From JAGOBP01 sp964550855 (GTDB taxonomy: Bacteria; Chloroflexota; Anaerolineae; Fen-1058): a stretch of 64,000 nucleotides of DNA. The notes under the pieces are model-generated. The model made no database searches, had not been told where the DNA came from, and saw only the letters and a program-made list of their open reading frames with translations. Where the stretch lies: contig CAZKBQ010000020.1 of assembly GCA_964550855.1 (NCBI GenBank), positions 4,858-68,857 on the forward strand, written 5' to 3'. Within the stretch, counting starts at the first letter, position 1. Each line of letters begins with the position of its first letter. The position numbers and the translations under genes were made by a program. Positions 1 to 8,008 of this stretch are shown one piece after another.

Positions 1-1
1 C

Positions 2-1423
2 GATCAGTATTTCTATCAACACAGCGAGCTGGGCCGTCTGCTCAACGCCATTACATTGCCCAACGTGCCGCACGTCGGCGTGGGCATCGACGCGCGCACC
101 GGCGTCAACGTGTACGACGGCACGCGGCTGCAGGATGTATTCGGCCTGTACACCGTGACGGTGCTCGATGCCGCAACATATCACGCTGCCGACGCCGTGC
201 AGTATCGCGGCCCCGACAACACGTTAAGCCTGCGCAACGTGCTGGTGCAGCTGTTGGCGCCCGGCCGGGCCAGTTACGATCTGACAACGCGCGCCATCAC
301 GCTGCAGACCCAACCGTTGACGCCGCGCGCCAAACTCGATCGATCTTTCACTACCCTGACGCTCCCTCAGGGCGCGGGGCCACTGCTGCTGGCCGGCAAC
401 CTGGAGGGTGACCTGGTTGATAACCCGGTGCTGGCTCGATTCGTCCGACTGGCCGATGCGCCCCGCCGCCGCGTCCTGATCGTGGCGACCGGCTATCCCT
501 CTGATCAATCGGCGCAGGCGGCAGCCGAAGACTACGCCGCCGCATTGAACATGCCGCACGACATCGTCGTGATTCCCGGTCGAGGCGACGTCTCTGCGCC
601 GGAAGTGTCCAGCGAGATCACCGGCCTCGTCCTGCTCGCGCGCGATCAATCTCGTGTCAGGCTGGCGGCCCTCTCGTCCATCGTGGCAGCGTGGCGCAGC
701 GGTCTGCCGCTGCTGGCCGATGATGCCGGCGCGGCCATCGCGGGCCGCTTCTATTCGGCACATCCGCCCACGCCCAAAGACGCCGACGAGGCCGAAATCG
801 CCGTGCAACAATCCTTCATTCAGGGCACTACGACGATCTCCAACGGCCTGAACCTGCTCAATCTCATGGTCGAGCCGCAAGTATCTGCTGACAACCGCTG
901 GGGCCGCCTGTTCTCGCTGGCCTACAACCATCCCGATCTGATCGCGCTGGGTCTGACCGACGGCACCGCGCTCGAACTCACCACCGACGGCGCGCGCGTC
1001 ATTGGCCGCAACGTCATCTTTGCCCTGGATTTGCGCACGTCGCAGCGGGCACTGGGCACCGCCGATCAATTCGTCATTGCCAACGGCCTGCTGGACGTGT
1101 TCGCGCCGGGCGATGCGATTGCGCCAGTCAGCGCCGACACCCAGGCGCAACCGGTGCGCGCCGCCACGCCTGTCAGACCCACCGTCACACCCACCCCCAC
1201 GATCACGCCCACACCCACGCCAACCGTGACGCCAGTGCCGCCCACCCTCACGCCGACCGCCACCCCGACGCTGCCTCCGACGCCCGTGCCTGTGCCCGAT
1301 CCGGTTCCGGTGACCGGCACGCCGGCCTTCCCCCTCGCGTTGGGCGCCGGCGCTCTCATCCTGCTAGTCGTGCTGTTTGCCGCGCGCCGGCCACCCCAGA
1401 ACCACGCCGCGCCCGACAATTGA
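2..1423 (+). CDS. Tandem cyanophycinase-like (peptidase S51) surface protein, 5' truncated
   Basis: The frame is open from the first bases, so the true N-terminus lies left of the window; 473 residues are visible. The first ~75 residues are the end of one S51/cyanophycinase-like domain: DQYFYQHSELGRLL and GVGIDART match the family's DQHF..R.RLGRL and GIGIDE.TA blocks. A second copy follows at about residues 120-370 (VLIVATGY, ISNGLNLL, NRWGRL, LGLTDGTALEL). In this copy the nucleophile loop, normally GTSAGA, reads LADDAGA, so the catalytic Ser is Asp and the copy is probably inactive. A Thr/Pro-rich stretch (TPTPT repeats), VPVTG, a ~22-residue hydrophobic helix and an RR tail end the protein, which suggests membrane or wall anchoring outside the cell. 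A role in peptide or cyanophycin cleavage is inferred only for the truncated first domain. Confidence 0.7.
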   Translation, partial: DQYFYQHSELGRLLNAITLPNVPHVGVGIDARTGVNVYDGTRLQDVFGLYTVTVLDAATYHAADAVQYRGPDNTLSLRNVLVQLLAPGRASYDLTTRAITLQTQPLTPRAKLDRSFTTLTLPQGAGPLLLAGNLEGDLVDNPVLARFVRLADAPRRRVLIVATGYPSDQSAQAAAEDYAAALNMPHDIVVIPGRGDVSAPEVSSEITGLVLLARDQSRVRLAALSSIVAAWRSGLPLLADDAGAAIAGRFYSAHPPTPKDADEAEIAVQQSFIQGTTTISNGLNLLNLMVEPQVSADNRWGRLFSLAYNHPDLIALGLTDGTALELTTDGARVIGRNVIFALDLRTSQRALGTADQFVIANGLLDVFAPGDAIAPVSADTQAQPVRAATPVRPTVTPTPTITPTPTPTVTPVPPTLTPTATPTLPPTPVPVPDPVPVTGTPAFPLALGAGALILLVVLFAARRPPQNHAAPDN

Positions 1424-1424
1424 T

Positions 1425-1453
1425 TTGACCGTCACTCGTCAATCGGGTATACT
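1425..1453 (+). promoter_or_regulatory. Sigma-70-type promoter for infA
   Basis: TTGACC (1425-1430) and TATACT (1448-1453) are separated by exactly 17 bp, one mismatch each from consensus. It begins two bases after the stop of the preceding gene. Transcription should start near 1460, giving a leader of about 128 nt before infA. Confidence 0.75.
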
Positions 1454-1534
1454 AGCCGCGTTGCACGGCAGCCCGATTTTCAACAGGAGTGAACGCGTAG
1501 CGGCTGTTGAGAAGAGGATCAAGCAGGATCGACT

Positions 1535-1566
1535 GAGGCGCGGCCGTGCGGGCGCGCCTCTTTTTT
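1535..1566 (+). terminator. Terminator-like hairpin in the infA leader
   Basis: GAGGCGCG (1535-1542) pairs perfectly with CGCGCCTC (1553-1560) and is followed by six T. It lies between the infA promoter and the infA ribosome-binding site, so it would end or attenuate transcription before the gene. A further 7-bp inverted pair, TCAACAG and CTGTTGA, lies upstream in the same leader at about 1480-1510 and could form a competing or preceding helix. Confidence 0.6.
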
Positions 1567-1587
1567 CAGCCGACATCAGGAGCGAGT

Positions 1588-1854
1588 ATGAAGCGCGACA
1601 GCAACGTCAAAACCAAGGAAGAAAAAATCGAGGTTGAAGGCACCGTCGTGGAGGCCCTGCCCAACACCATGTTCACGGTGAAACTGGACAACGGCCACAC
1701 GGTCATGGGCTACCTGTCCGGCAAAATGCGCCGCTACTACATCCGCATTCTGCTGGGCGATCGCGTCAAGGTGGAGATGTCGCCTTACGATTTGAGCAAA
1801 GGCCGCATCACCTACCGCTTCCGCAGCCCCAGCCAGCCCGCCGCCGAATTCTAG
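1588..1854 (+). CDS. infA: Translation initiation factor IF-1
   Basis: Single OB-fold factor that binds the 30S A-site during initiation. IEVEGTVVEALPNTMF, SGKMRRYYIRIL, GDRVKVEMSPYDL and GRITYRF are the family blocks. The chosen ATG has AGGAG six bases upstream. At 88 residues it is longer than the usual ~72: it carries a charged N-terminal extension (MKRDSNVKTKEE) and a short C-terminal tail. infA normally sits in the secY-adk-map-rpmJ region; here it stands alone with its own promoter and leader, so it may be a second copy or a relocated gene. It is convergent with prmA. Confidence 0.93.
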   Translation: MKRDSNVKTKEEKIEVEGTVVEALPNTMFTVKLDNGHTVMGYLSGKMRRYYIRILLGDRVKVEMSPYDLSKGRITYRFRSPSQPAAEF

Positions 1855-1867
1855 CAACGCCGATTCG

Positions 1868-1910
1868 CCAGACCTCACGGACGTTAAGCCGTTGAGGTCT
1901 GGTTCATTTT
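1868..1910 (+). terminator. Terminator of infA
   Basis: Perfect 10-bp stem CCAGACCTCA (1868-1877) / TGAGGTCTGG (1893-1902) followed by TTCATTTT. It lies 14 bp past the infA stop and touches the prmA stop on the other strand, so the hairpin may serve both convergent genes, although only the plus side has a T-rich tail. Confidence 0.75.
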
Positions 1911-2854
1911 CGCGCGATCAAACACACCCAGTCTTTATCCTGAAACCGATCGATGACGCTCAGCCCTTGCGTCTGCAGCGCCTCGCGCACGCCGTATTCC
2001 TGCGTATCGATCAACCCCGCGAAGATCGCCAGCCCGCCCGATCGGACCACTTGCCCCAGCCCTTCTTCACACATGGCGATGATCACCCGCGCCAGGATGT
2101 TCACCACGATCAAATCGTAACGCTGCGCGGCCGCTTCAGCCAGTGAGCCGACGGCGGCACGCACCTGCGCTTCGACCTGATTGCGCTGCACGTTCTCGAT
2201 GGCCGCCTGCACCGCGATCGGATCGTTATCGACGGCGACGATTGACTTCACGCCCAGTTTCGCCGCCCCGATCGCCAGGATGCCCGACCCGGTGCCCAGA
2301 TCGAGCAGATGCATCTCGGGCTGCGCATACTTCTCAAGGGCGGCCAGGCACATCTGCGTCGTCGGATGCAACCCCGTGCCAAACGCCATGCCCGGATCAA
2401 GTTCCAGCACAATCTCATGCGGCTGCGCGGTGTACTCGCGCCACGACGGCTTGATGACAAAGCGCTCACCCAGGTGTGCCACATGATAATGCTCGCGCCA
2501 CGCATTGGCCCAATCGTCCTCGGCCACCACGCGGAACGTCGGCTCTGGAATGTGCGCGATGCGGCTCAGATGCCACAGCGCCTCCTCGATCTGCCGCTTC
2601 TTCCGATCGACTTCGTCGGCCATGGAGACGTACGCCCGCACCGCGACGATCTGTTCCAACTCCTGCGCCGCGCCCTCATCCGCGCCCAGCCCGATGTCGC
2701 GCGCCAGCTGCTCAATTGCCACACCGTTGGGCGCGTAGCGGCTCAGCACCTCCGACACCGCCTCGGCCGTTTCCGGCTCGGTCATCACACACACTTCCAG
2801 CCACTGCTTTGATTCTGAATTTTGGGTCGGGGATGCTTGATCGGAAGACATCAT
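1904..2854 (-). CDS. prmA: Ribosomal protein L11 methyltransferase
   Basis: SAM-dependent enzyme that methylates ribosomal protein L11. The C-terminal Rossmann domain shows motif I LLDLGTGSGILAIGAA, VDNDPIAV, and VVNILA before the catalytic region; DPGMAFGTGLHPTT is the family signature. It is the last gene of the hrcA-grpE-dnaK-dnaJ-prmA set, a usual neighbour of dnaJ. A start at 2854 (MMSSDQ; second ATG at 2851) is preferred: GAGG lies just upstream and homology begins at KQWLEV. A longer form starting at 2899 would run through a hairpin (2868-2890). Confidence 0.9.
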   Translation of the reverse strand: MMSSDQASPTQNSESKQWLEVCVMTEPETAEAVSEVLSRYAPNGVAIEQLARDIGLGADEGAAQELEQIVAVRAYVSMADEVDRKKRQIEEALWHLSRIAHIPEPTFRVVAEDDWANAWREHYHVAHLGERFVIKPSWREYTAQPHEIVLELDPGMAFGTGLHPTTQMCLAALEKYAQPEMHLLDLGTGSGILAIGAAKLGVKSIVAVDNDPIAVQAAIENVQRNQVEAQVRAAVGSLAEAAAQRYDLIVVNILARVIIAMCEEGLGQVVRSGGLAIFAGLIDTQEYGVREALQTQGLSVIDRFQDKDWVCLIARK

Positions 2855-2867
2855 ACCTCGCAACAAG

Positions 2868-2890
2868 AACGCCGACGGCAGGTCGGCGTT
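2868..2890. other. Hairpin between dnaJ and prmA
   Basis: Perfect 9-bp inverted repeat AACGCCGAC (2868-2876) / GTCGGCGTT (2882-2890) with a 5-nt loop. On the minus strand it is followed by CTTGTT, only weakly T-rich, so it is more likely a partial terminator or processing site lowering prmA expression than a full stop. Confidence 0.5.
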
Positions 2891-2927
2891 TGGTTTCATG
2901 GTGGATTTGTCTCGCCCGCGGGCTTTC

Positions 2928-4064
2928 CTACACCGTAAACAGGTCCTTCAGCTTGTCCAAAAAACCCTTCTCATTCTGCGGAATGACAGCCTTGCCCAGT
3001 GTCTTGGCCAGCTTGCCAAACAACTCGCGCTGCTCGGCCGTGAGCTGCGTGGGGATGGCGACCTGCACCACCACCAGCTGATCACCGCGCCCCTGCCGCT
3101 TCAGATGCTGAATGCCCTTGCCCTTCAACACCACCACGCGGCCGCTCTGCGTGCCCGCCGGAATGCTGATCTTCTCATCGCCCTCCAGCGTAGGCACCAC
3201 CACTTCATCGCCCAGCGCGGCCTGCGCCACGTTGATCTGCACTTCCAGCACCACGTCGTCCTCGCGGCGGCGAAAGTAGGCGTGCGGCTTGACTTCCAGC
3301 ACCACGTACAGGTTACCGGGCGGCCCACCGTTCTCACCTAACTCGCCTTCACCGGCCAGTCGAATCTGCGTGCCCGTCTCCACCCCGGCCGGAATTTTCA
3401 CCGTGCGCGTGCGGGTCTCGCGCACCTTGCCGCTGCCCCGGCATTGCGTGCAGGGAATTGAAATCGTTTCGCCTTCGCCACGGCAGGTAGGACACGTCGT
3501 GACATTCACAAACGAGCCCAGGATCGATTGCTGCACGCGGCGCACCTCGCCCGTACCGTTGCAGGTGGTGCAGCGCAGCGGCGTGGTGCCCGGTTCGGCG
3601 CGGCGGCCCGAACAGCGCGGACAGATCTCGTAGCGCGCAATTTCCACCTCGCGCTCCACCCCAAAGGCCGCTTCCTCAAACGTGATCGACATAGCCAGCC
3701 GCAGGTCTCCGCCGCGCCGCGGCGTGCGGCGGGCACCCGCGCCGCGCTGCCCGCCAAAGCCGAAGAACTCCTCGAAGATGTCGGCGAACCCACCGAACCC
3801 GCTGAAGTCGCCGCTGAAGCCGCCCGCGCCCGCGCCTTCCACCCCGGCATGCCCAAACCGATCGTACGCCGCCCGCTTTTGCTCGTCCGACAACACCTCA
3901 TATGCCTCGTTCACTTCCTTGAACTTGGCCTCGGCATCCGGCGACTTGTTGACGTCGGGATGATATTGTCGCGCCAGCTTGCGATAAGCCTTCTTGATCT
4001 CATCGCCGTTGACGCTGCGCTCCACACCCAGCACTTCGTAGTAATCGCGTTTGCGAGCAGCCAT
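2928..4064 (-). CDS. dnaJ: Chaperone DnaJ (Hsp40)
   Basis: 378-residue type I J-protein that delivers substrates to DnaK and stimulates its ATPase. The J-domain (residues ~4-70) has the YHPDVNK motif; a Gly/Phe-rich linker (FGGFADIFEEFFGFGG) follows. Four zinc-binding repeats are visible: CPRCSGRR, CTTCNGTG, CPTCRGEG and CTQCRGSG, the first lacking the final G-x-G. The C-terminal substrate-binding domains are complete (YVVLEVKPHAYFRR, PTLEGDEKISIPAGTQSG). The ATG has GAGGT six bases upstream. It follows dnaK after 77 bp that hold a hairpin-forming heptad repeat. Confidence 0.96.
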   Translation of the reverse strand: MAARKRDYYEVLGVERSVNGDEIKKAYRKLARQYHPDVNKSPDAEAKFKEVNEAYEVLSDEQKRAAYDRFGHAGVEGAGAGGFSGDFSGFGGFADIFEEFFGFGGQRGAGARRTPRRGGDLRLAMSITFEEAAFGVEREVEIARYEICPRCSGRRAEPGTTPLRCTTCNGTGEVRRVQQSILGSFVNVTTCPTCRGEGETISIPCTQCRGSGKVRETRTRTVKIPAGVETGTQIRLAGEGELGENGGPPGNLYVVLEVKPHAYFRRREDDVVLEVQINVAQAALGDEVVVPTLEGDEKISIPAGTQSGRVVVLKGKGIQHLKRQGRGDQLVVVQVAIPTQLTAEQRELFGKLAKTLGKAVIPQNEKGFLDKLKDLFTV

Positions 4065-4073
4065 AAAACCTCA

Positions 4074-4134
4074 ATGACAGATGACAAATGAACACTGAAC
4101 CAACCCGTAAGTCATTGGCCAGTGTTCATTTATC
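4074..4134. repeat. Heptad-phased foldback repeat between dnaK and dnaJ
   Basis: Units ATGACAG, ATGACAA, ATGAACA and CTGAACC follow in strict 7-bp phase from 4074. The segment folds back: AAATGAACACTG (4086-4097) is repeated inverted as CAGTGTTCATTT (4120-4131). One of several such elements in the window; here inside the chaperone operon. Confidence 0.7.
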
Positions 4135-4141
4135 TGCGCGG

Positions 4142-6057
4142 CTAGTTCTTGGTGAATTCGCCGTCGATCACGTCGTCACCGCCGCTGAAGCCGGCGGGGC
4201 CGGTCGAGCCGCCCGTCTCACCGCCGGGCGGCGTGCCCGCGCCGGGCTGTTCGTACATGGCCGCGCCGATCTTCTGGATCGACTGCCCCAGATCGTCGGT
4301 CTGCCGCTTCAACTGATCGACGCTGCCCGTCTCCAGGATACCCTTCAACGAATTGACCTTGCTCTCGATCTCGCCGCGCACATCGGCGGCCACTTTCTCG
4401 CCCAGATCGCGCAGCGTCTTCTCGGCCGTATAGATCATGTTGTCGGCGTGATTGCGCGCTTCGATGCGCTCCTTGCGTTTGGTATCCTCGGCCGCAAATT
4501 TCTCGGCGTCCTTCACCATCCGATTGACCTCGTCTTCCGACAGGCCCGACGACGCCGTGATGGTAATGTGCTGGCTGCGGCCCGTGGCCTTGTCTGAAGC
4601 CTTCACGTTCAAGATGCCGTTGGCGTCGATGTCGAATTCCACTTCGATCTGCGGCACGCCGCGCGGTGCAGGCGGAATGCCGTCCAGGATGAACTTGCCC
4701 AGCGTCTTGTTGTCGGCCGCCATGGGGCGCTCGCCCTGCGTGACGTGAATCTCCACGCTGGTCTGCCCGTCGGAAGCAGTGGAAAAGATCTGGCTCTTCT
4801 TGGTGGGAATGGTGGTGTTGCGCGGGATCAGCGCCGTAGCCACGCCGCCCAGCGTCTCAATGCTCAGCGTCAGCGGCGTCACGTCCAGCAGCAGCACGTC
4901 TTTCACTTCGCCGCCCAGCACACCCGCCTGAATGGCCGCGCCCACCGCCACCACTTCGTCGGGGTTCACCCCCTTGTGCGGCTCCTTGCCAAAGAACTTG
5001 CGCACCGCGTCCACCACAGCGGGCATGCGCGTCATGCCGCCCACCAGCACCACCTCGTCGATCTTGTCGGGCGTGATGTTGGCGTCTTGCAGCGCGCGCT
5101 TGCACGGCTCGATCGAGCGCTGAATCAGGTCGCCGGTCAGCTGTTCCAGCTTGGCGCGCGTGAGCTTGATCAACAGGTGCTTGGGACCGGAGGCGTCCGC
5201 CGTAATGTACGGCAGGTTGATCTCAGTCTCCATCAGCGTCGATAGTTCGATCTTGGCCTTCTCGGCCGCTTCCTTCAGACGCTGCAGCGCCTGCCGGTCG
5301 CCGCGCAGATCGATGCCCTGCTCCTTCTTATATTCATCCGCCACGTAATCGATGATGCGCTGATCGAAGTCGTCGCCGCCCAGGAAGGTGTCGCCGTTGG
5401 TGGACTGCACCTCAAACACCCCGTCGCCCACGTCCAGAATGGAAATATCGAACGTGCCGCCGCCCAGGTCGTACACCGCGATCACTTGATCTTTCTTTTG
5501 ATCCAGACCGTAGGCCAGCGACGACGCGGTCGGTTCGTTGATGATCCGCAGGACTTCCAGCCCCGCGATCTTGCCCGCATCTTTGGTGGCCTGGCGCTGC
5601 GAATCGTTGAAGTAAGCCGGCACCGTGATCACGGCCTGCGTGACCGGCTCGCCCAGATACGCCTCGGCGTCCTGCTTGATCTTCTGCAGGATCATCGCCG
5701 AGATCTCCGGCGGCGAATAGTCCTTGCCGTCCATCACCACGCGGCAGTCGCCGTTGGGCGCTTCCACGATCTTGTAGGGCAGGCGCTGCATGGCGCGCTG
5801 CACCTGTTCGTCGCGCATTTTGCGGCCCATCAGGCGCTTGACCGAAAAAATCGTATTTTCAGGATTGATGACGGCCTGTCGGCGCGCTACCTGGCCTACG
5901 CTGCGCTCGTGTGTCTTGGGATTCACCGCCACCACCGATGGGATCAGCCGCGACCCTTCGGATGACGGAATGACCACCGGCTCGCCGCCTTCCATGACGG
6001 CCACTACCGAGTTGGTCGTGCCNNNNNNNNNNGATCGATGCCGATAATCTTGCCCAT
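4142..6057 (-). CDS. dnaK: Chaperone DnaK (Hsp70), interrupted by an assembly gap
   Basis: ATP-dependent chaperone. The ATPase domain shows DLGGGTFDISILD, VLVGGMTRMPAV and NPDEVVAVGAA; the substrate-binding domain and helical lid follow, ending in a Gly-rich tail and EFTKN rather than the EEVD of eukaryotes. The reading frame seen from 6004 down lacks the first residues because ten N stand at 6023-6032. On the far side the minus strand reads ATG GGC AAG ATT ATC GGC (MGKIIG) from 6057, with GGAGAG as ribosome-binding site. The invariant start MGKIIGIDLGTTNS would be restored by only two missing bases, giving about 635 residues; the ten N are a placeholder and shift the frame. The gene is very likely intact. 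Confidence 0.95.
6023..6032. other. Assembly gap (10 N) inside dnaK
   Basis: Ten unknown bases directly in the nucleotide-binding loop codons of dnaK. ATC GAT C on one side and GGC ACG ACC on the other need two bases (CTN, Leu) to complete the IDLGTT motif, so the true distance is probably 2 bp rather than 10. Confidence 0.9.
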
Positions 6058-6072
6058 GATGTCTCTCCGTTG

Positions 6073-6113
6073 ATTAACTGAAAATTGGATATTGGAAATT
6101 GGCTGTTGGACTA
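6073..6113. repeat. Single-arm heptad repeat between grpE and dnaK
   Basis: TGAAAAT, TGGATAT, TGGAAAT, TGGCTGT and TGGACTA follow each other in exact 7-bp phase from 6079, ending at the grpE stop codon. No matching inverted arm is present. Confidence 0.6.
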
Positions 6114-6677
6114 CTTCGCCACGCGGACCATGGCCGGCCGCAGCACCCGCTCGCCCAGCTTATAGCCGCGCGTCACTTCGCCGATAATATGGCCGCTTTC
6201 GATCTGCTCTGACTCTTCGTGCGTGATCGCCTCATGCACATTGGGATCAAACGCATCGCCCGGCGCAACCGGAATGGCCTTGACGTTGGATTGTTCCAGC
6301 AACCCCGTCAATTTGCGATGCACCAGCATCACCCCATTGACCCACGGCTGATCTTTCAGCGCCTCCGGCAAGGTGGCCGCTGCTCGATCGAAGTCGTCGA
6401 CGATCGGCAGCAAGCGGGCCAGCACATCGGCGCCGGCGCTGGCCAGCAATTCGGCGCGCTCGGCTTCGGTGCGGCGCTTGTAATTGGCAAACTCGGCGCG
6501 AGCGCGCTGCCAGCCATCCAGATTCTCGGTGGCTTCGGCCCGCGCCTGCTTGAGCTGCTCCGTCAGATCCTTGAAGAGGTCGATCGGCTGCCCGGCTTCA
6601 TCGGCACCATTGCTGGCCCCCACGGCGGGTTGTTCGTTGGCTTCTTCAGGCCCTTCTTTGATAACGTCGTCTGTCAC
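6111..6677 (-). CDS. grpE: Nucleotide exchange factor GrpE
   Basis: Exchanges ADP on DnaK. The long N-terminal helix (LTEQLKQARAEATENLDGWQ) is followed by RARAEFANYKRRTEAER, LLPIVDDFDRA and the C-terminal beta domain (GDAFDPNVHEAI, VTRGYKLGERVLRPAMVRVAK). A GTG start at 6677 (MTDDVIKEG) is preferred because GGAG lies about ten bases upstream; an ATG at 6710 would add MFIYFPVEWLT, atypical for an acidic GrpE N-terminus. It lies between hrcA and dnaK in the same transcription unit. Confidence 0.9.
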   Translation of the reverse strand: MTDDVIKEGPEEANEQPAVGASNGADEAGQPIDLFKDLTEQLKQARAEATENLDGWQRARAEFANYKRRTEAERAELLASAGADVLARLLPIVDDFDRAAATLPEALKDQPWVNGVMLVHRKLTGLLEQSNVKAIPVAPGDAFDPNVHEAITHEESEQIESGHIIGEVTRGYKLGERVLRPAMVRVAK

Positions 6678-6756
6678 GGTCAACCACTCCACAGGAAAAT
6701 AGATGAACACACTCGAAGGCGTAACAGCGGCCGCTGCCGGCCCGCGCCTTCAGCTG

Positions 6757-7812
6757 CTAGAAAATATCCGAAATCAAATCTGTCATCAGCACAGATACGT
6801 AGCGCACGGCCGAGATGGTGCGGCCATACGGCATGCGCGTCGGCCCCACCACGCCCAGCGCGCCGGTGGCCCGTTGAGCCACGCCGTAGCGCGACAGCAC
6901 CAGGCTGCAGTCGCGCAGCTCGGCCCAGCGCCCTTCGCTGCCGATGACGACCTGCACGCCGCCCACCGACGGGTCGAGCGCGGAATTCAGCACGTCCTCC
7001 AACAGCGCGCGCTCTTCAAACACTTTCAACAACCCTTCGGCCGATTCGCGATCTTCGAACTCGGGCTTGCGCAGCACGTCGCTCAGGCCGTCGCGGAACA
7101 CATCGGCGGCCGCCCACTGATCGGCGCGGCTCATGATGTCGGTTACTCGCGCCAGCACGTCGGCCTCCAGGGCCGAGAGATCCGATCGGCGGGTGCGCAG
7201 CTCTTCCACCGTGCGATTGCTCAACAACGTGTTCAGCCGCGCCGAAACGGCATCCAGATCGGCCTGGCTCAGCGGATCGGCCAGCGTCAGCATTTCCTGC
7301 TTCACCGAGCCGTCCATCATCACCAACACAAACAGCACCAGCCGCCCCTGCGTGGAGATGAGCTGCAAGTGCTTGAACCGGGCCTGGGGGGCGCGCGGCG
7401 CTGTGACGATGGCGGCGCTGCCCGAGGCGCGCGCCAGCACCGACGATGCCAGCCGCATCCACTGCTCCAGGTCAAACCGGGCCTGGTGAAACTGGTGCTG
7501 AATGGTGCGCTGCTCTTCGGGCGGCAGATCGTCGTCGCCCATCAGCGATTCCACGAAGTAGCGGTAGCCGGCATCGGTGGGGATGCGGCCGGCCGAGGTG
7601 TGCGGATGCGTCAGCAGGCCGCGCTCTTCCAGCCGCGCCAGCTCGTTGCGAATGGTGGCCGGCGACAGGTCCAGGTGATAGCGCTCGACGAGCACCTTGC
7701 TGCCCACCGGTTGCACCTTGCGCGAACCGTCTTCAGTTTCGATCTCGCTGCTGATGTACTCGCGGATGACGAGACCGAGAATCAGTTGTTGGCGTGGGCT
7801 TAAATCTGGCAT
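6757..7812 (-). CDS. hrcA: Heat-inducible transcription repressor HrcA
   Basis: Represses its own operon by binding CIRCE; the chaperonin system usually keeps it active. The N-terminal winged helix (residues ~1-95) contains LSPRQQLILGLVIREYI, PVGSKVLVERYHLDLSPATIRNEL (quoted in parts: PVGSKVLVE, SPATIRNEL) and LEERGLLTHPHTSAGRIPT; the GAF-like dimer domain follows to the end (GSEGRWAELRDCSLVLSRYG, GVVGPTRMPYGR). It is the first gene behind the CIRCE promoter, giving the order hrcA-grpE-dnaK-dnaJ-prmA. No strong ribosome-binding site is seen before the ATG. Confidence 0.95.
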   Translation of the reverse strand: MPDLSPRQQLILGLVIREYISSEIETEDGSRKVQPVGSKVLVERYHLDLSPATIRNELARLEERGLLTHPHTSAGRIPTDAGYRYFVESLMGDDDLPPEEQRTIQHQFHQARFDLEQWMRLASSVLARASGSAAIVTAPRAPQARFKHLQLISTQGRLVLFVLVMMDGSVKQEMLTLADPLSQADLDAVSARLNTLLSNRTVEELRTRRSDLSALEADVLARVTDIMSRADQWAAADVFRDGLSDVLRKPEFEDRESAEGLLKVFEERALLEDVLNSALDPSVGGVQVVIGSEGRWAELRDCSLVLSRYGVAQRATGALGVVGPTRMPYGRTISAVRYVSVLMTDLISDIF

Positions 7813-7833
7813 GGGATCACACGCTCACAAGCA

Positions 7834-7860
7834 TTAGCACTCTCGCACAGAGAGTGCTAA
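7834..7860 (-). promoter_or_regulatory. CIRCE operator (HrcA-binding site)
   Basis: Perfect match to the established CIRCE consensus: TTAGCACTC (7834-7842), a 9-bp spacer, GAGTGCTAA (7852-7860). It starts about eight bases downstream of the expected transcription start and 22 bp ahead of hrcA. Confidence 0.97.
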
Positions 7861-7874
7861 TCATAACGTGACAG

Positions 7875-7903
7875 ATTATACCGCAGCGAGCGCAGGCGGT
7901 CAA
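7875..7903 (-). promoter_or_regulatory. Promoter of the hrcA chaperone operon
   Basis: On the minus strand TTGACC (7898-7903), 17 bp, then a perfect TATAAT (7875-7880). With CIRCE directly after it, repression by HrcA would block promoter clearance. A housekeeping-sigma promoter rather than an alternative heat-shock sigma is indicated. Confidence 0.9.
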
Positions 7904-7939
7904 TCATTTTTGTATAAGAGATGTATTAGAAAGGCGCAG

Positions 7940-7974
7940 AAGCCCGATCGGGCCGGCAGCAACCCGACCGGCTT
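7940..7974 (-). terminator. Probable terminator after the beta-propeller gene
   Basis: AAGCCCGATCGGG (7940-7952) can pair with CCCGACCGGCTT (7963-7974) over about 12 bp with one bulge and one G-U pair. On the minus strand the stem is followed by CTGCGCCTTTCT. It separates the 8-kb gene from the hrcA promoter. Confidence 0.5.
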
Positions 7975-8008
7975 TCGCGGCGAAATTGTCGATTCTCGCC
8001 TCGGCCTG

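Noticed and set aside
224..1150. 308-codon open frame on the minus strand
   Set aside because: Antisense to the cyanophycinase-like gene; no homology or ribosome-binding site.
1250..1423. LPxTG sortase anchor in the first gene
   Set aside because: VPVTG resembles it and precedes a helix and RR, but the first residue is not Leu and no sortase gene is in the window; kept only as a possibility.
4142..6057. dnaK as a pseudogene
   Set aside because: The frame break coincides with an N-filled gap; flanking codons encode the invariant DnaK start.
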